A stretch of DNA of 64,000 nt. Origin: Methylobacterium sp. Leaf465 (GTDB lineage: Bacteria; Pseudomonadota; Alphaproteobacteria; Rhizobiales; Beijerinckiaceae). Below the pieces are notes generated by a model. It saw only the letters and a program-made list of their open reading frames with translations, ran no database searches and had not been told where the DNA came from. The stretch is taken from the NCBI RefSeq assembly GCF_001424705.1, contig NZ_LMRA01000045.1:125115-189114 (forward strand), read 5' to 3'. Below are positions 27,298 through 35,174 of this stretch, in pieces. The translations under genes and the position numbers were made by a program. Every line of letters begins with the position of its first letter. Within the stretch, counting starts at the first letter, position 1.

Positions 27298-28977
27298 TCA
27301 CCGCAGATCCACCGTGCCCGCCTCCGGCCAGTCCGGGCGCAACCGCGCGTAGGTGCCGAGATCGGGATCGAATCCCGGGTGATAATGGGGGTCCTGCGCC
27401 AGCAGCGGCCCCCATCGTTCGTGAAAGGCCGCGACTTCGCGCCCGTGGCGCGCCCGGGCCTCCGGCGTCCAGCGCCGGCTCGCGGCCTCGTCGTGGCGCA
27501 GCACCGCCCCCGGGACGAACAGGGTGCGATAGCCCGCCGCCCCGAGGCGCAGGCACAGGTCGACGTCGTTGAAGTCGACCGCGAAGGCGCCCGCATCGAA
27601 GCCCCCGACCGCCGCGAACTTGCGCGCCTCCACCACGAGGCAGGCGGCCGTGACCGCCGCCACCGCGCGGGTCGCCCGCAGCCCGCCGAGGTAGCCCGGC
27701 GCGTCGCCGGGAAAGAACCGGTGCGCGTGGGTGACCAGCCCGCCCGGCCCGAGCAGCACCCCGCCGTGCTGGATGCGACCCTGCCCATCAAGGAGCTTGG
27801 CGCCCACCGCTCCCACATCCGGCCGCAGGGCCTCCCGCACCAGCCGCTCCAGCCAGTCCGGATGCAGGGCGGCGACGTCGTTGTTGACGAAGGCCAGGAC
27901 CGTCCCCCGCGCCTGCGCGGCGGCCCGGTTGTTCATGCCGGCGAAATCGAAGGGGCCGGGACAGGGCACGATTCGGGCGAGGCCGGCCGCGTCCAGCTCC
28001 CGGAAATACGCCAGGGTCTCGGGCGCGCGACTGTCGTTGTCGCAGATCAGGATCTCCCGCTCCGGCCAGTCGGTGCAGGCGACGAGGCTGGCGATGCAGG
28101 TCCGCAGGAGATCGACCCGGTCCCGGGTCGGCACGATGAGGCTGACGCGCGGAGGCACCTCCGGCAGGGGGTGCGCCAGGGTGAGCACGCCGTCCGCCTC
28201 CACCCGGATCGCGACGGCGTGGTCGCCGCGGCGGTCCAGGGCCCGGCGCAGGGTGGCGGCGCGCGTCGCCGGGTCCTGCGCCCCGTCCGCCGCCGCCTCG
28301 CCGCGCGAGAGGAGGCGCGGCAGGTGCCCGATCGCGCCGCGCCCGAACCGCTCCGCCACCCGCTCGGTGAGGTCGAGGGCATCCGTGAGCGGCCCCTCCG
28401 TCTCGGTGATGGCGGCGAGGGCCGAGGCCCGGACCGCCAGCACGGGGCCGAGATACGGCACCGCCCGGGCGTAGTCGGGGTCGAAGGCGGGACGCAGCAG
28501 CGGCATCGCCGGCCCGGTCTCGGGCCCCAGCAGCGCATCGCCGTAGGCGAGCTGGTGCGCCGGGGACCGCGCGAACGCCGCGGCGAGAAGGGCGGTGGCG
28601 CCCGGCAGCAGGGCATGACCCGGCGCCGCGAGGACGAGGAGGTCGGCGCCGGAGGGCGGTTCGCTCCCCAGATCCGCGACGGACAGGACCGCGACGGTCT
28701 CGCGCGGACGCGCCGCGCCCGCGGTCGTGGTCGTGGTTGCCCGCAGCAGCCGGCCTTGCGCCGCGGGGCTGCAGAGGAGCCCCGCATGGTCGAGGCCGAA
28801 CAGGGCGGCCGCGGCCTGGCCGGCGCGGACGCGCTTGCCCGCCAGCCGCGCCCGCAGGATCGCCATCCCCTCCCCCCGGTGGCGGAGCAGGTGCCCAGCG
28901 GCCAGCGCCCAGCGCCGCCAGACCGGGCTCCGGGCCACGCCTGCGAAGGCGAGCGCCGGGTCGAGCCTCCTATTCAC
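27298..28977 (-). CDS. Family 2 glycosyltransferase
   Basis: This 559-residue protein starts at GTG 28977, with a possible site AGGCAGGA upstream. The first 290 residues are poorly conserved and include a degenerate first GT-A-like part (AVLSVADLGSEPPSGADLLV). The second half is a clear family 2 domain: VSLIVPTRDRVDLLRTCIAS, ILICDNDSRAPETLAYF, VLAFVNNDVAALHPDWLERL, IGAVGAKLLD-type segments and DFNDVDLCLRLGAAGYRTLF. It is paralogous to the next gene upstream (29002-30918) through this domain and the shared ending HYHPGFDPDLGTYARL/YYHPDLSLTTF. Surface polysaccharide or glycan work is likely; donor and acceptor are unknown. Confidence 0.88.
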   Translation of the reverse strand: MNRRLDPALAFAGVARSPVWRRWALAAGHLLRHRGEGMAILRARLAGKRVRAGQAAAALFGLDHAGLLCSPAAQGRLLRATTTTTAGAARPRETVAVLSVADLGSEPPSGADLLVLAAPGHALLPGATALLAAAFARSPAHQLAYGDALLGPETGPAMPLLRPAFDPDYARAVPYLGPVLAVRASALAAITETEGPLTDALDLTERVAERFGRGAIGHLPRLLSRGEAAADGAQDPATRAATLRRALDRRGDHAVAIRVEADGVLTLAHPLPEVPPRVSLIVPTRDRVDLLRTCIASLVACTDWPEREILICDNDSRAPETLAYFRELDAAGLARIVPCPGPFDFAGMNNRAAAQARGTVLAFVNNDVAALHPDWLERLVREALRPDVGAVGAKLLDGQGRIQHGGVLLGPGGLVTHAHRFFPGDAPGYLGGLRATRAVAAVTAACLVVEARKFAAVGGFDAGAFAVDFNDVDLCLRLGAAGYRTLFVPGAVLRHDEAASRRWTPEARARHGREVAAFHERWGPLLAQDPHYHPGFDPDLGTYARLRPDWPEAGTVDLR

Positions 28978-29001
28978 GGTCCTGCCTCGTCAAGATCTTC
29001 C

Positions 29002-30918
29002 CTATTCTAGATCTTCTCCGAACGTCGTCAGCGACAGGTCCGGATGGTAATAGGGATCGTGCCGGATGGTGTCGCGCCAGCGCGCCACGAAGCGGTCGGC
29101 CTCCGCCTCGAAGCGCGCCCGCGCCGCTCCGACCGCCGGTCCGCGGCTGGTCGATTCGAGGTGGGCCATCACGGCCCGCGGCGTCCAGAGCGTCCGGTAG
29201 CCGGCCGCCGCGAGACGCAGGCAGAAATCGACGTCGTTGAAGTCGACGGCGAAATTGTCCGCGTCGAGGCCGCCGACCGCGTCGAACTTGGCCCGCCCGA
29301 CCGCGAGGCAGGCCGCGGTGACGGCCGAGACCTCGTGGGCGACCCGCATCCGGCCGAGCATGCCGGGGGTGTCGGCGGGCCGCCGGCGCAGGATGTGCCC
29401 GGCCCGGCCCCCGAGCCCCACCACCACGCCGGCATGCTGCAGGGTCCCGTCCGCATAGAGGAGCTTCGCCCCCACCGCGCCGATCTCCGGCCGGCAAGCT
29501 TGGCGCACCAGGGCGCTGAGCCAGTCCTCGCGCAGCACCGCGACGTCGTTGTTGAGGAGGACCACCACGTCGCCCCGCGACGCGGCCACGCCGGCATTGA
29601 TCATCGCGGAGAAATTGAACGGCCCCGGACAGGACAGGAGGCGGACCCGCGGATCCCGCCGCAACGTCTCGTAATGGGCGAGCACCGCCGGATCGGTGGA
29701 GCCGTTGTCGACGATGACGAGCTCGATCGCCGGGTAGTCCGTCCCGTTGAGCACCCCGTCGGCGGCCACCCGGATCAGGTCCAGGCGATCCCGGGACGGG
29801 ATGACGACGCTGGCGAGCGGCGGCGGCTCCGGCAACGCCCAGAGCAGGTCGAACCCCGTCGGATGTGCCTCGACCCGCGCCGGACGGCGGGTCTCGGCAA
29901 GGTGCGTCTGGAGAATCGCCGCATGACGCTCGGCTGAATCCGGCGGCGGAGGCGCCACGCGCGCGAGAACGCGCGGGACATGCGCGACCTCGTCGCGACC
30001 CGCGTGGTATACCGCGGCGAGCCCGAGGCGAACCGCGAACGCGTCCGGCGCGCCGAGCGGGATGGCCTTAAGGCGTTCGAGCAGGCCCCCGGCATAGAGG
30101 GTCGGGGTGCCGGGATAGGCCGTGGTCAGCGCCAGGTCCGGGCTCCAGTCCGGCTTGAGCGCCGGCGTCGGGTCCGGGCCCTCGCCCTGGGCATCCGCAT
30201 AGACCATCTGCGGACGGTCCGGCTCCGCCAGGGCGCGGACCAGGATCGCCAGGGCGTCCGGATCGAGGGTGTCGCCCGGGGCAAGCAGCGCCAAAGCGCT
30301 GTCACCATTCAGCAAATCACCGAGGCAGGCCGAGGCCGGCCAGACGCGTTGCGCGATCCGCGCATCGTCCGTGGGGATGGCGCCCCCCGCCTCCGACCAG
30401 CCCACGACGAGGCGCCAGACCGCGTAACGCTGGGCCTTCAGGCTCGCAATCGTGGCGGCGACCCGCTCCGCGTCCGCCGGCCCGGCCGGCATCACCAGCC
30501 GAACCGCCGGCCCGGCCGGCACCGGAGCCGCATCGGCGCGGGTCCGCTGGCGCGCCCAATCCGCGAAATCCGCGACCGGCGTTACCCCGCAGCTCCCCCG
30601 GAGGATGTCGCGGGTGCGGCGCTCGTTGCGCCTAAGCCTCTGATAAAAAGCGGAAATCGCCCGGAGCGGACGTACGCGCAGGCATTCGGCGAACACGCTC
30701 GCCTCCGAACGCAGGCCGACCCGTTCCAGCACGAAGCCGCTGCGTTCGTCGATGGCGAGGTTGATCGCCGCGGCATCCGCCGGCAGGAAGCCGAGCCAGC
30801 AGGCCGCCCCCTGCCCCGCCCCGGGCAGGACGAAAAGTTCGCGCCGTCCGTCGTCGCGGGTCAGGCGCAGGAGCGGCCGCAGCGGACGCACGACCGGATT
30901 TGCTCGATATATCAACAC
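29002..30918 (-). CDS. Family 2 glycosyltransferase, paralogue of its neighbour
   Basis: This protein is 638 residues from GTG 30918. The C-terminal family 2 domain has ASVVIPSRDRLDLIRVAADG, LVIVDNGSTDPAVLAHYETL, VVVLLNNDVAVLREDWLSAL, AVGAKLLYADGTLQHAGVVV and AVDFNDVDFCLRLAAAGYRT. It has its own N-terminal part of about 300 residues (RVGLRSEASVFAECLRVRPL). The frame continues upstream without a stop to 31041 and reads as protein (SLDTTDDPLFGHRLRL and onward) but contains no ATG, GTG or TTG. A CTG at 31023 follows AGGTGA. The true start may therefore lie upstream of 30918. It precedes its paralogue by 24 bases. Confidence 0.85.
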   Translation of the reverse strand: MLIYRANPVVRPLRPLLRLTRDDGRRELFVLPGAGQGAACWLGFLPADAAAINLAIDERSGFVLERVGLRSEASVFAECLRVRPLRAISAFYQRLRRNERRTRDILRGSCGVTPVADFADWARQRTRADAAPVPAGPAVRLVMPAGPADAERVAATIASLKAQRYAVWRLVVGWSEAGGAIPTDDARIAQRVWPASACLGDLLNGDSALALLAPGDTLDPDALAILVRALAEPDRPQMVYADAQGEGPDPTPALKPDWSPDLALTTAYPGTPTLYAGGLLERLKAIPLGAPDAFAVRLGLAAVYHAGRDEVAHVPRVLARVAPPPPDSAERHAAILQTHLAETRRPARVEAHPTGFDLLWALPEPPPLASVVIPSRDRLDLIRVAADGVLNGTDYPAIELVIVDNGSTDPAVLAHYETLRRDPRVRLLSCPGPFNFSAMINAGVAASRGDVVVLLNNDVAVLREDWLSALVRQACRPEIGAVGAKLLYADGTLQHAGVVVGLGGRAGHILRRRPADTPGMLGRMRVAHEVSAVTAACLAVGRAKFDAVGGLDADNFAVDFNDVDFCLRLAAAGYRTLWTPRAVMAHLESTSRGPAVGAARARFEAEADRFVARWRDTIRHDPYYHPDLSLTTFGEDLE

Positions 30919-31048
30919 GATCCAGCGACCGCGCCCATTCTCGGCGAGGCGAAGCCGGTGACCGAAGAGGGGATCATCCGTGGTGTCGAGCGAGAAGGCG
31001 ACGGAGCGTCCGGATGCGGTCAGGACATCACCTGCGCAGGCTCACCGC

Positions 31049-31714
31049 TCACTCGGCCGCATCCGTGGCGGGCGCCGCCACGCGATCCTCCGACGTGGCG
31101 GAGACCGCGGGCTTCTTCTTTTTCCGCGGCGCCGTCTTCTGCGGCGCAGCCCCGAGACGAACCTCGATGTCGTAGTCGCGGGCCATCGCCGCCGGGACGA
31201 CGAGATTGTCTTCGACGAAGGAGAACAGTCCCTGCGCCGCCCCCGCGGGCACCGTGACCGGCACCCTGTGGACGCGGGACAGCACGACCTTGTCGCCGGC
31301 CTTGATGCTGATCGAGACCGGAGCTTCGAAGCGACCCGGCTTACCGACGGGCCCGAGCAGAACCTGCCCCTCGACGCCGACCTTCACCGACACGGATCCG
31401 TCCTGAAGCTTGGCGCATTCCCGGGCCAGGCGACCGATCGTGACCTGGTGCCGGAGGCTGGTGCCGTCTCCGGCCCGGCCCGCATAGCTCTGGATCGCTG
31501 CGCCGCCTTCCGGCACCGCCACCGTCGGGCAATAGGGCGGATCGGTGTCGTCCGGCTGAGACGGCGGCACCGTGGTCCCGCCGAATTTCAGCATGTTCAT
31601 GAAGACGTTGCCCTCCTCCGCGGAGGTGGGGCCGACGCCGACGCCACTCGCCGCGAGGGTCGCTGCCAGGAGGAGCCCCAAACGCTGCCGGCCCTTCGCC
31701 CTGCTGAGATTCAT
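31049..31714 (-). CDS. Exported hypothetical protein, 221 residues
   Basis: I do not recognise this as a named gene. The start chosen, MNLSRAKGRQRLGLLLAATL at 31714, begins a signal peptide ending near PTSAEEG. Starts at 31729 and 31756 are also in frame. The mature protein has a Cys-containing first half (DPPYCPTVAVPEGGAAIQSY and then RHQVTIGRLARECAKL), a beta-rich middle (VSVKVGVEGQVLLGPVG, FEAPVSISIKAGDKVVLSRV), and a Lys-rich then acidic tail (RKKKKP ... DAAE). The look is of a conserved periplasmic or outer-membrane associated protein of Hyphomicrobiales. It lies 55 bases downstream of the ialB-like gene. Confidence 0.72.
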   Translation of the reverse strand: MNLSRAKGRQRLGLLLAATLAASGVGVGPTSAEEGNVFMNMLKFGGTTVPPSQPDDTDPPYCPTVAVPEGGAAIQSYAGRAGDGTSLRHQVTIGRLARECAKLQDGSVSVKVGVEGQVLLGPVGKPGRFEAPVSISIKAGDKVVLSRVHRVPVTVPAGAAQGLFSFVEDNLVVPAAMARDYDIEVRLGAAPQKTAPRKKKKPAVSATSEDRVAAPATDAAE

Positions 31715-31769
31715 GCCGAGATCCCGCATTCTTCGCACCAACCGTCTCACCCGCACGCCGCGAAGCCCG

Positions 31770-32333
31770 TCACTTGAGGCTATCGAAGCCCTGGGCGAAT
31801 CCCTTCATCGACAGAGGAATGCCGACGCCCTCCTCCGGCGTCTGGAACACGATGAAGGTGGCCTGCGCCCCCCCGCTGAACTGCTTGATCAAGCCGTCAT
31901 CCATCACGACCTCGGCGACACAGCCCGTCGTCAGACACCGCACGAAGCCGGCGCGGCCCACATCGGTCTTGTCGATCTTCAGGCCGAGGCCGGACGGCAG
32001 CAGGACACCGAGCGGCGCGACCACCCGCAGGAGATAGCCACGGTTGTCGGCCGTCTTCAGGACGATGACGACCAGCGTGAGGTTCGGCCGGTCCTCGGCG
32101 GCCAGGTATTGCACCAGGGCGCATTGCTCGGCCTTGGCGCCCGCCGGGGTCTCGCACCGCAGTTGCCAATCGCCGAACGTGTTGCGAACCATCCCCTGGG
32201 CGGCTGCGCCCTCGGGCCCGAAGCCGGCGAGCAGGATCCCTGCACCGAGCAGGCCCACCGCGACGCCCCGGGCGACCAGGCCGCGTGCAAGCTGCACCAT
32301 TCCTCGAAACCCCACGCGTCGACCCTTTCGCAT
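31770..32333 (-). CDS. Invasion-associated locus B (IalB) family protein
   Basis: This 187-residue exported protein has a long signal peptide (LARGLVARGVAVGLLGAGIL ... AAAQG). The mature part begins MVRNTFGDWQLRCETPAGAK, then AEQCALVQYL. Later segments are TLVVIVLKTADNRGYLLRVV and AGFVRCLTTGCVAEVVMDDG. The F-G-D-W start and the four Cys are the IalB family signature. Members occur in most Hyphomicrobiales and are not specific to pathogens. Starts at 32333, 32300 or 32297 are all possible. Only the last has a reasonable site (GAGGA three bases before GTG). I kept the longest. Confidence 0.85.
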   Translation of the reverse strand: MRKGRRVGFRGMVQLARGLVARGVAVGLLGAGILLAGFGPEGAAAQGMVRNTFGDWQLRCETPAGAKAEQCALVQYLAAEDRPNLTLVVIVLKTADNRGYLLRVVAPLGVLLPSGLGLKIDKTDVGRAGFVRCLTTGCVAEVVMDDGLIKQFSGGAQATFIVFQTPEEGVGIPLSMKGFAQGFDSLK

Positions 32334-32492
32334 GGCCCGCCGCCCCGCGAACCGTTAACGGAAAACACGGGTGTTCCGACCATGCTGGGCCATCGAATGT
32401 CAAGCGAAGGCCGGCCTGCGGGAACCGACTATCGCGCCGCGCGTACAGCCTCTAGTGCTGACAGCCACGCTTGCCCGACAACGGACAGATCC

Positions 32493-32885
32493 ATGCGACT
32501 GCGCGCCCCCCTCCTCCTCGCCACCCTCGCCCTCGCCGGTCCGGCCCTCGCCGGTCCGGCCCTCGCGGAGCCGCTCCCCGTGGGCGAGACGACCTATGTC
32601 GAGCGCTCCCTCAACCGGGATGGTCCCCTCGTGATCGAGCATCGCCCGGTGGCACGCACGCCCGGCGGCCGGCGCGGCGGAAGCTCGGCCGAGATCGCGG
32701 GCTTCTGCCGCGACGGCGGCATCATCCGCCGTCGGGACGAGTTCGGCCAGCCGGTGATCCTGCGCCAGCGGGAAGTCTGCGACAGCGTCGCGCCGCGCAC
32801 CCTGAACCCGGGCGATGTCGATCCCCGCCCGACCTGGCCGGCCGAGCAAGTCGTACGCGGCCGAGCACTCCGCGTCCGCGGTTGA
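32493..32885 (+). CDS. Small secreted protein, 130 residues
   Basis: ATG 32493 begins a signal peptide (MRLRAPLLLATLALAGPALA) that contains a duplicated GPALA unit, encoded by a 15-base tandem repeat. The mature part has GETTYVERSLNRDGPLVIEH, a Cys-containing segment (EIAGFCRDGGIIRRRDEFGQ) and a second Cys (REVCDSVAPRTLNPGDVDPR). I do not recognise the family. It is transcribed divergently from ialB across 159 bases and ends 7 bases before the convergent metallopeptidase gene. Confidence 0.65.
   Translation: MRLRAPLLLATLALAGPALAGPALAEPLPVGETTYVERSLNRDGPLVIEHRPVARTPGGRRGGSSAEIAGFCRDGGIIRRRDEFGQPVILRQREVCDSVAPRTLNPGDVDPRPTWPAEQVVRGRALRVRG
32531..32566. repeat. 15-base tandem repeat inside a signal peptide
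   Basis: CCTCGCCGGTCCGGC occurs twice head to tail (32531-32545 and 32546-32560), followed by the first six bases of a third copy. It duplicates five residues (A-G-P-A-L) in the hydrophobic core of the signal peptide and keeps the reading frame. Slippage could easily add or remove a unit. Confidence 0.85.
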
Positions 32886-32892
32886 GCCGACC

Positions 32893-33627
32893 TCAACCGT
32901 AGCGGTGCAGGGTGGCGCCGTTGCGCTTCAGCCAGCGCTCGGCTTCGTCCACATGCGGGCAGAGCGACCCCACCAGGGTCCAGAATCGTGCCGAGTGGTT
33001 CATCTCGCGGAGATGCCCCATCTCGTGCGCCACCAGATAATCGAGCACCATCGGTGGCGCGAAGATCAGCCGCCAGGAGAAGTTCAGCTCGCCACGCACC
33101 GTGCAGGAGCCCCAGCGGCTTCGCGTGTCGCGTAAGGTGATGCGCGTCGGCCCCTGCCCCAGCTTCTCGGTGTAGCGCGCCACCGCCTCGGTCAGATCAC
33201 GCCGGGCTTCCCGCTGCAGGAAATCGGTGACTCTTCGCGCGATGTGCGGCGCGTCGCAGGCAACCGAGAGGACGGGCTCCTCGGCAAGCGTCTCGAGCCG
33301 GGTGAGCCCGCTTCGACGGTCGCGATGCAGGACCCTGTGCGGCACGCCTCGGATCGGCAGAACAGCGTCCGCCGCGAACAGCACCCGCTCGGGCATGCGC
33401 GCCAGCCGAGCCGCGATCCATCCCCCGTGGCTGATGGCAAAGGTTCGGGCGACACCGACCGAGGTGCGCGTCGGAAGCGTCATGACCACTTCGCCGGTAG
33501 CACTCGAGACGCGCAGGGTCAGACGACGTGCTGTCGGCCGGCGACGCAGCAGGACGCGGAGGGTCTCGCCCTCGTGCAGGATGTCGAGGTGATCCGGGTC
33601 CGCCCCGCGCAGCAACGCCAATCGCAT
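32893..33627 (-). CDS. YgjP-like M48-family metallopeptidase (DUF45)
   Basis: This 244-residue soluble protein carries the zinc motif HEMGH in VLDYLVAHEMGHLREMNHSA, with a third His two turns later (MNHSARFW). The domain order matches YgjP/DUF45: an N-terminal beta region (RRRPTARRLTLRVSSATGEV) and the conserved block ITLRDTRSRWGSCTVRGELN, followed by FSWRLIFAPP. Related proteins are predicted zinc proteases of unknown substrate. It ends seven bases from the convergent secreted-protein gene and lies downstream of phaZ by 56 bases on the same strand. Confidence 0.88.
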   Translation of the reverse strand: MRLALLRGADPDHLDILHEGETLRVLLRRRPTARRLTLRVSSATGEVVMTLPTRTSVGVARTFAISHGGWIAARLARMPERVLFAADAVLPIRGVPHRVLHRDRRSGLTRLETLAEEPVLSVACDAPHIARRVTDFLQREARRDLTEAVARYTEKLGQGPTRITLRDTRSRWGSCTVRGELNFSWRLIFAPPMVLDYLVAHEMGHLREMNHSARFWTLVGSLCPHVDEAERWLKRNGATLHRYG

Positions 33628-33683
33628 CTCGCCAGCTTAGCCGCTGTCGCGCCCCTTCGCCATCGACCCGAGCGCCCCCATCC

Positions 33684-34985
33684 TCAGGCAGGCGCCCCCG
33701 ATAGGTCGGGTTTCGGCCGATGGCTGATTGCCACTCCTCCCCCCTCGGAATCCCCCATCTGGCGAATGAAGGCGGCGATACGGGGCGCGATGATGGTGCG
33801 GTAGCGCGACCCGTTGAACACCCCGTAATGTCCGACAGCTTGCTGAAGATGATAGGCTTTTCGCTGCGGAGGAAGGTTCGGCGTGAGGTCCAGGGCAGCT
33901 TGGGTCTGGCCGACGCCGGAGATGTCGTCGTTCTCGCCCTCAATGGCGAGAATGGCACAGCTACGGATTGCGCCGAGGTCGACGCGGGCGCCACGATGGA
34001 TCATCGATCCCCTCGGAAGGGCGTGATCGACGAAGACCGTCTTCACCGTCTGCAGGTAGAACTCGGCCGTCAGATCCATCACGGCGAGATACTCGTCGTA
34101 GAACTCGCGGTGCTTCTCAGCCGAATCGCCATCCCCCGTCACGAGATGGTCGAACATCTCGGCGTGGGCGTTGACGTGACGGTCGAAATTCATCGCCATG
34201 AATCCGGAGAGCTCGAAGAAGCCCGGATAGACGCTGCGCCAGACGCCGGGATAGCCGGCGGGCACGGTGGTGATGCAGTTGCGCTCGAACCAGGCCGTCC
34301 CGCGCTCCTGAGCCACACAGTTCACGGCGGTCGGTGAACGCCGCGTGTCGATGGGACCACCCATCAGCGTGATCGAGCGCGGCACCGGTGCGTAGCCCTG
34401 CGCCTCCATCACGGCGACCGCCGCCAGGACCGGCACGGCCGGCTGACACACGGCCATGACGTGAAGCTCCGGTCCGAGGTCGCGAAACATGTCGATGAGG
34501 TAGTCGATGTAGGAATCCAGATCGAACCGCCCGGCTCCGATCGGCACCATGCGCGCATCGGCCCAATCGGTGACGAAGACCTGATGGTCGGGTAGCATGG
34601 CCTCCACGGTGCCGCGCAGGAGCGTGGCGTAGTGGCCCGACATCGGCGCGACGATCAGAAGCTTCGGCTGTGGCGCCGTGGGGCCGCCTAAGAAGCTTCG
34701 ATCGAAGGTGATAACCCGGCAGAAGGGACGCTCCCACACCACTCGCTCGCTGACCGGAACGCTCGTTCCGTCGACGGTGACGCTGGTGAAGCCGAAGGAC
34801 GGCTTGCCGTAGCGCCGCGTGACCCGCTCGAACATCTCGCAGGCGGCCGCCAACGAGCGGGCATAGGGCGAGTAGGCGAGCAGATTGGCGGGGTTCTGCA
34901 GGCCGTGCTTGGCGACGTCGACGACAAGTCGCGCCGGCGTCGTCATCAGTCGGGCGGCCTCGTACCAGAGGTAGGACAAGTTCAC
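33684..34985 (-). CDS. phaZ: Intracellular polyhydroxyalkanoate (PHB) depolymerase
   Basis: PhaZ breaks down stored poly-3-hydroxybutyrate granules in the cytoplasm when carbon is short. The 433-residue product has no signal peptide, as expected for the intracellular type. The catalytic nucleophile is a cysteine, C180 in VMAVCQPAVPVLA, which is characteristic of this family. The acid and base are likely the Asp in IEGENDDISGVGQ and the His in QAVGHYGVFNGSRY. The N-terminal MNLSYLWYEAARLMTTPARL is also typical. It faces the regB gene, so the two share the region 34986-35174. Confidence 0.93.
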   Translation of the reverse strand: MNLSYLWYEAARLMTTPARLVVDVAKHGLQNPANLLAYSPYARSLAAACEMFERVTRRYGKPSFGFTSVTVDGTSVPVSERVVWERPFCRVITFDRSFLGGPTAPQPKLLIVAPMSGHYATLLRGTVEAMLPDHQVFVTDWADARMVPIGAGRFDLDSYIDYLIDMFRDLGPELHVMAVCQPAVPVLAAVAVMEAQGYAPVPRSITLMGGPIDTRRSPTAVNCVAQERGTAWFERNCITTVPAGYPGVWRSVYPGFFELSGFMAMNFDRHVNAHAEMFDHLVTGDGDSAEKHREFYDEYLAVMDLTAEFYLQTVKTVFVDHALPRGSMIHRGARVDLGAIRSCAILAIEGENDDISGVGQTQAALDLTPNLPPQRKAYHLQQAVGHYGVFNGSRYRTIIAPRIAAFIRQMGDSEGGGVAISHRPKPDLSGAPA

Positions 34986-35174
34986 GGACCATTCCCCATT
35001 TCACGGGCGTCGCTTCCCCGAGCTGCCTGAGAAATGCGCCGTCGGCTCGGCGCTCCACATCGACCTCTGCGGATTCGCTCCCCTCGGTTTAGCGCAAAAG
35101 CGATGTCGACAAGAGCGGATGTCCGAACCCGGAGGGATAGACGCGAGACAGCCAGGCCCTATCGTTCCACTGAC

